A stretch of 64,000 nucleotides of DNA from Acanthornis magna (Eukaryota; Chordata; Aves; Passeriformes; Acanthizidae). Positions 38,229 to 47,159 of this stretch are shown here, piece after piece (the stretch's first letter is position 1; the number at the start of each line of letters is the position of its first letter). The notes under the pieces were generated by a model. The model was not told the DNA's origin and searched no databases. It saw only the letters and a program-made list of their open reading frames with translations. The position numbers were made by a program, and so were the translations under genes. The stretch lies in the NCBI GenBank assembly GCA_036785705.1, contig JAWUZG010000173.1, positions 2,899,001 to 2,963,000 of the forward strand. Reading direction: 5' to 3'.

Positions 38229-41200
38229 TTCTTGCATGGTTGCTTTAATTGAAACCGAGATTTACCACAAACCTGCTTCCAAAGCACCCTCTCCTCAGGA
38301 AAAGAAACTAACATTTCCCAGACCCTTGGATGTCACGACAAACAGAAGCGTGTAGCTAACCTCTGCCACGACAGCCAGGAGAAACAAATGTCTCAGACTA
38401 CTTTTCATCAGGGTTTAAAAACAACCCATGTTCAGCTACATCTGTCAGATTTACTCTATGGACAAAACATTTCCCTAAGCTCATTTGCTTCTCTGGATTA
38501 TACTTAGAAACTGTCGATAAATCCTTGTTCTTCCTCTTCTCTATTCACCCCAAGCTGGCTCCCAGAGATTCCAGAGGTTTCTGCTCCTTGCCCAGGACCA
38601 ATGCCCCTTTTCTGCTGAGATGCCCTTCTCATGCTGAGAGAAACTCAGATCACTTTTTTCCTGACAGCTTTCTGTCAAACATAGTTGTTTCATCAAATAA
38701 GAATAAAAATATTTCATCCTCTCTCCATGAAAAAAGGTTTCCACGAGGAGAATGATAAACTAGAGAAAAAACTTCTAAAATTCACTTTAATTCACTTTTT
38801 CACTTGACTTTTTTTGGTTTGTTTCTTTGATTGGTCGGTTGGTTTATTTTGATGTTATTTCTTGGAAGTTGAACAGTAGCTCCAATGTTTTTCCATGGTG
38901 TCACTACATTGATATTGATAGTGTGCAAAATGATATGCCACGACATAGAGAGTACTAATACAAGCACGAAAGATTTGTGCTAACATGCTTGTTGTTGACT
39001 GAAAATCTAATTTTTGTAGATCAAAAAATCTCTTTTTTGTGTAGGAACTAAGCAGTGACACTCTGAACAAGAAAAAGAACACATAGCTTGTGTACTAATT
39101 GGGGAAATACCTTCTTTTTATGTTCAAGGAAAATAGAAGTATAACTGACGGATGGGGAGGCACAGAGGAGGCCTTGGCAGATCCTAGCTGAGCATTTTTG
39201 GTGGACCCCTGAACCCTTCATTATACAAAGATTCCTGCTACAGCTCAAGGGAAGGATTTAGAGCTGATTGATTAAATAGGCTTTTCGTATTTCGCAATTT
39301 TTAATGCATTGCACATTTGATACACAATAAAATGAAATGAGTACTCTTGAAGCAGGTGTTGGCTCCTGAGGGCTCCCTGGCTGAGACCCCTCTAAGTCAC
39401 CTGGAACCAAGGGAGTTTTGTGATTTCCTCTGTGTTGTGGGGAGCAGGAGATCCAAAGTCTATCCACATGTTTGAGAAAATTGGGTGTAAAATGATGGAA
39501 GCATGTCTGGATCTGTTGGGGGAGCTGGAGTGAAAATTCTGCTGTTCTCACCTACAATGTGCATAGGAAACACACTGATATGAAAATGCTACTGGATCCT
39601 GTTGTTTGGTGTTGTAGGGGAAGGGAAGGTTTAACACCTGAATTTTCCTGAAAAAACCCTCTGAATGATTCCCTTGGGGTCAGCAGGGGCTGCAGGGATT
39701 GATAGGACAAGGGGGTGTTTATCTGTAGAAGATGTAAGCCAGCTGTGGGAGGAATATCTGAATTGTTATTTTATTTAAATGTCACCTAAATTCTCTCCAG
39801 GCTGATTATTTATTTTCTTGGATCATCTTGTAGAAACTTGCAAAAATTGAGTCCAAACCAGAAACAACCCAAAATGTTTAGTAGTAGAAATTCTGCAGTA
39901 GCCCTACTAGCAATTAAAGCAAGGCACCCTCTTCTCATCCAACATTCAGTTATGGGTTTTGAGGGTTTTTCAGGAGTCATTCTTTTTGGAAAAGTAGGAA
40001 AATAACAATGTCTCTTTGTGCCTTTTTCCTTCTTCTCTTCCCTTTAATGCCAGATACTTCCTAATAATTCAGGATTTAGTGCCTCCCCAGTTTGTCAGGC
40101 CTGGAAGGACCATGTGGGGCTGAATATTCTGAATGAAATCTTAAGGAGCCAATATTTTGATGTCATCACAAACCACCACATAACTATTTGTATGTATTTC
40201 TCTACAGATTTTGCATCCTCTTTGCACAGAGCAAGGCTGCTGACACCTTCACCCCTTGAGCGTAGATGCAAAGGCAGTGCTGAAAACCCTATTGCCAAAA
40301 GGATAAGCTGCAAATACCCCTTGGAAAAACCAATTAATCTACTCAGAAGTAATTTCTCTCTTAAATTAAGGAGTGCCAAATGAGTTAGATGCTGTGGCTG
40401 ACTCTCTGCCATCTCAGCTGTGTGTGCCAGCTATAAGTGACGAGATGTGTTCTGTGATGAAGTGGAGGATGTTGTGGGCCTTTCAAGGGGAGAAGTTTAT
40501 ATGGACTGAGTGCACCTTGAGAGTTTCTCATTGGGGTTATAGTTTCACCCAACATTTTACACAGTGCTGTCTCTCCCTGGGCTGTCTCTTCCTGCAGGTG
40601 TACAGAGGCCCTCACCTCTTTTTTTTTTCTTTTTTTTTTCCTTGATGTGGTTTTTAAAGACTTTGGGGGAATAATTCTCCAGGCTCTGTAGAATAAACAA
40701 ATGTGTCTCCTGGATTGTAAAAATGCTGAATCAATTCCTGGAACTGTCTGGGAGTCTTAAATGTCTCTTTTAATGTATTGTCTGATTGTCCAGGAAGAAG
40801 TAAGAGAAAGGAAATCTTTACTTGTAGGTATCCCAGTGAGAAAATGCCTTCCCACACTCTGCTCCCATCTCTGCCTCACTCACGTTCCTTCTTTCCCTTG
40901 GATAGTGACACATGGTAGGAAATAACAACTTGAACCGCCATAAACTGTGGCAGTAACTTCCACCCACACACCTCATTAGGCCTTTAACACATTTTCCTTT
41001 GCCTTCCCCCAGCAGTACTAAGTGGCACAACTGCGAAGTTGCCCTTTCACATCATAATTGGAAGCAGTCAGTTGTTTTTATGCTCTGTAGCTCAGTAATT
41101 ATATGATCTGTCACTTACTGGACAGTGGTCAGTCTGGTCATTCTAAGTTTTGGCTCTGTCCAGTAGTTGTTAATAATGACAGAGCCCTCAAAAGCCCACA

Positions 41201-44200
41201 TGCCTCCTCTATCCACAGAATTACTTTATTTCTACAGATTTTTTTTTCTCTTTCACTTTTTTTAGATGTGAATGGAGAAACTATGACTTCTTCAGTGGAA
41301 ACATTGATATTGCATCTTGTCGTGAGTTCAGAAGACCTGGTTCTATATTTTGCCTCAGGTTTATGCCACTGAAACTCTGCCACTGCCCACTTGGCATTAT
41401 CCTGAGTTTCCCTGTGTGTCCGAGCTAACCCAGCCTGCTGCTTCTTACATGACAGTTTTGGGGAATATTTACAAAAGATTTAATGAGAGTTAGCAACTTG
41501 ATTCCATTGAATTATACTAACATTTGGGGACTGATTTGTCGTTTCAATGTCCTGCATTTTGCTAACTGCTTATCGGCTCCAGTCATTTTAGGTTGTGTAT
41601 TTATCTCACAGAGGTAATTCACTTTACCCACCTTTTCCTAAAGAATCATCTCACAGATTAAGCAAAGACTGTGTAGTCAAATTTCCCTATTTTCATTCCA
41701 TTGTTATTTTCTCTAAGAAGTGGGGTACATCATTAACTTATTCCTCAGAAAAACATAAAACTTCCTTAGTTTACTGATGAGATGAGACATAGCTGGTAGC
41801 AGTTTTGTATGATGAATACAAAGAAAATTATATACATTATATTAAGAACCCAAGGAGTTAAAGAAGTTAAGGAGTTAAACACTTTAGGAGTGAAACTGGT
41901 ATAACTGAAGGTGACGGTGGGAAGTATTTAATAAATACTGGACTTTGGAATATGTGAGTTAAACAATAAGAAAAAAGTTGAAAGGTTTAAAATCTGTGAA
42001 ACTCCCACAAAGGCAAGTAGTGTGATAATGTTAATATTTGTTTTGGGGGCTGGGACTACAGCTGTTGTGATAGTCAGGTACAGCTAGTGCATAGGTAGGA
42101 ATATTAAGAGTGGTTAAGAATATATACACGTAAGTCTTTATTTTTTGAGCGATAACATAGATTATTTTTTAAAAACTCAGGCATGTTTCTTTATTTTCCA
42201 GAAGAAGTGAAACCACAGAAGGATCAAGGCATAAGGGTTAATATACCAGTATGGAGTGTAGGAGAGTACAGTTCCTGTATGTAGCTGGCTAGCATCCTAC
42301 CTCGATAAAATGTTGAGCTAGATTAATTCCGTGAACTTCTGTTCCTGCAGATGGAAGGAACAGCTTAAGGGTGGCTTAAAATTAGTTATTACAGTGATGA
42401 AACCTAAGCCTTGCTTGTAAATCTAAACCTAGTTTTCTTTACATAACAGTTCCCTGTACCTAGTGTAGGGAAAATATTGCTGAAGTTTCTCCAAGGTGTT
42501 TTGAAGGCAGAGACACAGGTGTTGCCTGAAATAAACTTTGTTCTGTGAGTATGAGAATGTTCAAATGTTTTCAACTCTACTCAGGAAAAGCAGAACATGT
42601 GTTCTGGTAAGCAAATAAAGAAAGAATCAAAGGTAACTGATTGCATTGTCCATTTCTCCTCCTAATCTGACCATGATACAAGGATGGGGATTCTGATGGC
42701 TGCTCAAGTCAACTACAGTGATGATAGATTTTGCCATGCTGTTTGCTTCAAGAATATACTTGTTTCAGAGCTGAAAACCCAACAGTTCCACTTCACCTAC
42801 CAAGCTTAAGAGATACGAACACTCTTCCTTTCTTCTTCCTGTCATTTCCTTTAGGCTCTTGTTTAGAAACATTCTTAAAGTAATAGGAAAGTGTAGGGTT
42901 TTCTTAAATTTTCTTTTAATTATACAGGTGTAAATGCCAAAATCCTGACTTGTTTTCAGCAAGGCAGAGCAATGGATACCTGCAGGTTCCTGGAAGCTGG
43001 GGAATTGGGGTAGGGTTACTGTGCTGTTCAAGCATAATTGAACCAGGAGGAGATTCTTCAACTGTAAACCTCCATGAAACTCTAAAATCTCCTTCTATTT
43101 ACAATGCTTTTGCTTCGTACCATTTAAACAAAACCCCAGTGTTTGAAAACTGTGGCAAGAACCCCTACAAAGCCTCGGGAAGGAACAAGGGATGTGGGAG
43201 GGCAGGTACTTGAGATGTCCCAAATCAGACCCATGCACACGAGCAGAATGTTAAGCTGCAGTTTCAGCTTCTGTGTTAATTGGTGCTGGCAAAGCACAGC
43301 CCCAGTGCAATTAACTTTTCTGCAGTGGAAGAAGAAATATTTAAACCTTGTAAGTGCCGTGCCATGTAACTCCTAAAGGTATTCAGTTATTGCAAGAAAA
43401 TTGTATAGCTAACAATGCCGAGTGAAATACAGCGGTCTGGAAGTGACAACAGGGAAATCAACTACTCATACATTGAGTTATACAGGTCACTGCAAACTGC
43501 AATTTACAGAGCATGAATATCTACTGGCTTCAGTGAGATTTAGTTGTCTTCTTATGCTCCTCAATGGATTTAGAATCAAACCTAAATTAAGGAAAGGGAA
43601 TAATTTGAATATATGTATACCTAGAATGATTCAGAAACCTTTTTAATGGAAAAGTAAGATATCTTTGATATAGTTGAAAAGTAACAAAACTTGAAAAAAG
43701 ACAAAGATTATTTTGTTCTCCATTAATTTGTAAAGCTGACAATTGCAACAGGGTGTCCAGGACAATACCTTCTAGATATGCAGATAGATAAAGATAAACA
43801 GACAGTAAACAGAGCCTATGAAAGGCATGATGGGGAGAAGAAAGTCACTGTCAGAATATATTAGTTACTTGTAATTATCTTGTGTCAACTTTATAATTAT
43901 CTCATCCTGGACAGTGTTAGAGAATACTTAATGAAGAGGAAAAGACCACAGTTCAGTTGAGTACAGATGCAATTATTTAAAAATGCATAATAGGAACAGA
44001 CTCTGTAAAGAAAAGTGGAAATGTGAAGAGCTGGGATTACAACCCCTCAGACAATGCATAAGATGTTTCACTTTCTCTCTCTGGAAGCAGATATGTGTCT
44101 GTGGGTCTGATATGACCCTGAGGTTCTAGGATGACCTGCTGTGAGTTACTGCACATGTGCAAAATTTTTATGGCAATTTCACACAGATATTAGCACAAAT

Positions 44201-44344
44201 CAGATAGGTTGCAGCTTCCTCATATATCTGCTTAATAATATTATTAGTAGAAATTAAGATGGCTGGGGATTCACTTTGAAGTTGTACTCTTTATTGTAAT
44301 TACTATGGATATTATTAGAGAGTTTATCAGTTTCAGTGTAGAAT
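38229..44344. other. Unique non-coding DNA
   Basis: About 6 kb with no recognised CR1. A T-rich tract lies at 40617-40642. A splice-bounded 56-base segment lies at 41266-41321. The stretch 41.84-42.56 kb has an unusual A/G-rich texture, a TATA-like element near 42120 and AATAAA near 42531, and could be a decayed LTR, but termini could not be identified. Confidence 0.5.
40617..40642. repeat. T-rich tract
   Basis: About 24 T in 26 bases with one C interruption. It follows directly after an acceptor-like sequence (CTGTCTCTTCCTGCAG). Confidence 0.8.
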
Positions 44345-44350
44345 GGATTA

Positions 44351-44450
44351 GAGTAGAGTAGAGTAGAGTAGAGTAGAATAGAATAGAATAGAATAGAATA
44401 GAATAGAATAGAATAGAATAGAATAGAATAGAATAGAATAGAATCGAATC
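44351..44450. repeat. Pentanucleotide microsatellite (GAGTA)5(GAATA)13(GAATC)2
   Basis: Five GAGTA units are followed by thirteen perfect GAATA units and two GAATC units. On the minus strand this is (TATTC)n, directly joined to the 3' end of the CR1 that follows, so it replaces that element's normal octamer tail. Frames reading FYSIL repeats on the minus strand are artefacts. Confidence 0.95.
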
Positions 44451-44675
44451 TCTTTCTGAGCTGGAAGGGACCACAGGGATCGAAGTCCATCTCTGGATGG
44501 GGCAACACCAAGAACCCCACACTGTGTCCCTGAGACCATTTTCTACATACTGTTTGAATTATTCCAGGCTGGTGCTGTGATCCCTTCCCTGTTCAAGTGC
44601 CCAGGCATCCTCTGGGTGAAAAACTTTTTCCTAATATTCAACCGTAACATCCCCTGACACAACTTCCTCTTCACT
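44443..44675 (-). mobile_element. CR1 LINE 3' fragment, microsatellite-tailed
   Basis: The plus strand shows GAGCTGGAAGGGACCACAGG, GAAGTCCATCTCTGGATGG, CCACACTGTGTCCCTGAGA, CAGGCTGGTGCTGTGA, CCTCTGGGTGAAAAACTTTT, CCTAATATTCAACC and CCCCTGACACAACTTC. These are reverse complements of a CR1 subfamily whose end reads GGGACC rather than GGAAGGGACCTT. The element's own 3' tail is the adjacent pentamer array. It is 5'-truncated to ~230 bases. Confidence 0.92.
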
Positions 44676-45004
44676 TGTGTCTACCCCAAAAAAAGTATAA
44701 AAAATAACTTAATTCCTCCACAAAATTAACTTTTCTGCAAGATCTTCCCTGTATGAGATCTTCCAGACAGACAGGACCCTTGAGGGGGACATCTGTCTGA
44801 CTCTGGACTCCATGAAGCAGGTAATTTTTGAAGTGAGACTTTTTTATTAACCCCAAATTCTGGGAATGGTTTGGTGCAAGTTGTGCCTGTAACACTTCAC
44901 ATATGTATTTACAGACACTGACATGGATAAAGGTTCATAAGCATATATTTACTTCACTGGTTGAAATTTTATAATAGCTTCCAACATATCTCATATATCG
45001 ACAC
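44676..45004. other. Spacer inside the transposon cluster
   Basis: Unique sequence of about 330 bases between a minus-strand and a plus-strand CR1. No feature was recognised. Confidence 0.5.
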
Positions 45005-45356
45005 AGGGGACAGTCTTGCTCTCTACAACTACCAGAAAGGAAGTTGTATGGGGGTGGATATCAGTTTCTTCTTCCAGTTAACAAGTGACAGAACGAGATA
45101 AAATAGTCTGAAGTTGCACCAGGGGAGGTTTAGATCAGATATTAGGAAAAGTTTGTTCACAGAAATGGCTGTGCAACATTGGCACAGGATGCCCAGGGAA
45201 GTTTTGGACTCACCATCCCTGTAAGTGTTGACAAAACATGTGGATACTGCACTTGAGGACAGAGTCTCATGGTGAGCATGGCGGTGATCCGAGGTTGATG
45301 GTTGGACATGCTGTTCTTAGAGATCCTTTTCTACCTTGAGAGTTCTATGATTCTAA
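45005..45356 (+). mobile_element. CR1 LINE 3' fragment (about 350 bp)
   Basis: It starts GGGGACAGTCTTGCTCTCTA and CAACTACCAGAAAGGAAGTTG. It continues with AGTTGCACCAGGGGAGGTTT, AGATCAGATATTAGG, GCACAGGATGCCCAGGGAAG and CACCATCCCTGTAAGTGTT. It ends with GTTGATGGTTGGACATGC and AGTTCTATGATTCTA. The GGTTGATGGTTGGAC end marks another CR1 subfamily, different from the 7.0, 34.3 and 26.6 kb copies. It has several small indels and no coding capacity. Confidence 0.94.
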
Positions 45357-46009
45357 AATTTTATATGTTTATGTGTGGGCGTGTATATATATAGATTTTG
45401 TTTGACTGTTTGTTTTATTGATAGTCATTTTGTAGTAATTTGTAATTAAGGAATTCTCAGACATCCAGCCTCTGTGACTGTGTATTTATTGCAGAATCTT
45501 GAGAGCCCCATGGTCATGATTTTCACACACCCATGGGATGGGTAACCCTCCAAGGCCATGACCATGACGGCTGTAGGTGTTACCAGCAAGGCATACATAC
45601 AGTGCCACCATTGCACAGCAAATTTTCATCTGGAGATCTCAGAGCAATTGGCTGATGAAGCCATTATTACAATTTACATGTTTCAGATGGGGAAAAACTG
45701 TAAGACATGGCAATAAAATTACTTGTCCTGGCTGACTCTGTCACAGTGACGATAGCAAAGATCAGATCTTTGGAGTGATAGGATGAGCCACGGTGACCAC
45801 CAACTCTCTAATTCCAAACTGAACAACTTGTCAAGGGAATTCAGGTGGCATTGAGTTGTATACAATGAGCAAAGAAGTTAACTTGCAGTAATCACTGTTA
45901 AACTTTTAGTTGTCTTCCAAAATTAAGCTTTGAAAAGTTTAAGTCCCTTTCATGTCCTTTTTAAAATGCTTGGAATAAAACAAACTCCTTCTTGTAATTT
46001 CTGCAGACT

Positions 46010-46215
46010 TAGAATTTTAGAGTCTTTTAGGTGGAAAGGATCACTAAGATCTTCGAGACCATCTGATAATCCAGAAACACCATATTGACCACTACGCCCT
46101 CTCCCCAAAAGCCACATTCACATGTTCTTTGAACACTTCCAGGGATGGTGATTCCATCACTTCCCTAGGCAACCAGTTCCAATTCATGTTTCAGTAAAGT
46201 CTTCTCACTAGCTTC
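46010..46215 (-). mobile_element. CR1 LINE 3' fragment
   Basis: The plus strand carries AGAATTTTAGAGTCTTTTAG, GTGGAAAGGATCACTAAGAT, CACTACGCCCTCTCCCCAAA, CTTTGAACACTTCCAGGGAT and GGTGATTCCATCACTTCCCT. It is an older-looking copy of about 200 bases. It lies about 380 bases from the solo LTR. Confidence 0.9.
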
Positions 46216-46587
46216 TTCTCAGATCCTTGCTTTCCAATTCCTGCTGTTGACTTGAGAGTTTCCTTTGGACTGTGAACATTTCTAATGGAGGCCCTCAGAG
46301 ATGTTTCATTCAGCCCTATTTCTTCCATTTGTTAGTTCCCAGTGTGAGATCTGGGTTGTCTCAGAAACAATAACTGTCATAGACACCCAAGGTGTGACCG
46401 ATCCCTGAAACTCACGCACAGGAAGAGAAGAAGATCTCAGGGAATGAGATCTCATGCTTAAATGTCCCATTATCGTTCAAGCTTGAATAAAGTTGTGGAG
46501 ATGAATAGCAGTTGTGTGTCCAAACTGGTGTCCTTATTTTAAAATTCTACAGAAAGTTTTGAGCCAGAGGGGAAAGAGTTCTAAATA
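46216..46587. other. Spacer between CR1 and solo LTR
   Basis: Nothing was firmly recognised. An AATAAA motif lies at about 46487. The sequence may include further decayed repeat, because its texture resembles neither CR1 nor the neighbouring LTR. Confidence 0.4.
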
Positions 46588-46593
46588 CATCAG
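46588..46593. repeat. Target-site duplication, left copy
   Basis: CATCAG, matching 47154-47159 on the other side of the solo LTR. With the neighbouring A the match is seven bases. Confidence 0.6.
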
Positions 46594-46824
46594 TAACGCA
46601 GGGAGGTGGTGGGGTAGGATAGGTCTCTGCATTTTCCGAAAGTGTCTCTACGGCTTTTCTGAGAGGTCAGCCCGGCCAGTCCAGATTCAGTACTGTGCAG
46701 GCAGAGCCTTCTCTCACCCATGCCCATGGAAGGCACAAACACACGCCCCAGAGCTTTGGATAGCTTGTGCATTAGGAGAGACAAAGAACCCAGAGAGCCC
46801 AATCGCGTGGAGTTCCAAGAATGG

Positions 46825-46830
46825 TTTATT
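46825..46830 (-). promoter_or_regulatory. LTR poly(A) signal
   Basis: AATAAA on the minus strand, placed where an LTR would end its R region and about 55 bases downstream of the TATA-like element. Confidence 0.6.
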
Positions 46831-46880
46831 CTCGAGGGTGTCCAACAACGAAAGAGGGTGAAAGATTCTGAGTGACTATG

Positions 46881-46889
46881 GATATAGAG
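46881..46889 (-). promoter_or_regulatory. LTR TATA-like element
   Basis: CTCTATATC on the minus strand, downstream of the CCAAT series. Position and order fit an LTR core promoter. Activity is not known. Confidence 0.5.
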
Positions 46890-46897
46890 GTCCAGGG

Positions 46898-47069
46898 CCA
46901 ATAGGGTTGTGGAGAAGGCGGGGAGATAAAACAACAACCAATGGGAAGAAGGGAGGGGCAGAGAAAATGATGCAACAACCAATGGGGAGAAGGGAAGGGT
47001 GGAGTCAGTGATACAACAACAACCAATCAACATAGGAGGATTAACATATCTAGTGACAGACTATCCAAT
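46898..47069 (-). promoter_or_regulatory. Five CCAAT (NF-Y type) boxes in LTR U3
   Basis: CCAAT appears on the plus strand at 46898, 46938, 46979, 47023 and 47065, all in one orientation, so all are inverted (ATTGG) relative to LTR transcription. The middle three lie in diverged tandem repeats of about 41-44 bases sharing CAACAACCAAT and purine-rich GGGAGAAGGGA spacers. Tandem U3 repeats are a common enhancer design in retroviral LTRs. Confidence 0.6.
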
Positions 47070-47153
47070 AAACATTCAGGTGGCGTTTCCTATCTCCGAG
47101 TTGTCCATCAGCATGCTGCTCTGGGACCTCTCGGTCCCTCCGAGATGGTTTCA

Positions 47154-47159
47154 CATCAG
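47154..47159. repeat. Target-site duplication, right copy
   Basis: CATCAG, the partner of 46588-46593. Confidence 0.6.

Larger units (their letters stand above)
46594..47153 (-). mobile_element. Solo LTR of an endogenous retrovirus
   Basis: About 560 bases read as an LTR on the minus strand. Its 5' end begins TGAAACCATCTCGG (or TGTGAAACC if two bases longer). U3 of ~270 bases holds five inverted CCAAT boxes and a TATA-like CTCTATATCC (46881-46889). A poly(A) signal AATAAA (complement at 46825-46830) follows 55 bases later, giving a short R and a U5 of ~215 bases. CATCAG occurs directly outside both ends (46588-46593 and 47154-47159), consistent with a 6-bp target-site duplication of the ERVK type. 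The inner end reads TA instead of the usual CA, which a single transition could explain. No gag, pol or env sequence lies alongside, so it is a recombination-derived solo LTR. Family assignment is inference. Confidence 0.8.

Noticed and set aside
37877..38314. Lys/Glu/Arg-rich (plus) and Phe/Leu/Ser-rich (minus) frames of 71-138 codons
   Set aside because: They are translations of the GAGAAA/GAAA polypurine tract. All frames stay open because the repeat contains no stop codon.
44254..44539. FYSIL-repeat frames on the minus strand
   Set aside because: They arise from the pentanucleotide repeat, where 5-base units read in three frames give a 5-residue period.
46514..47033. Frames of 115 (plus) and 147 (minus) codons in the solo LTR
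   Set aside because: The sequence is LTR regulatory DNA. It lacks any gag, pol or env motif.
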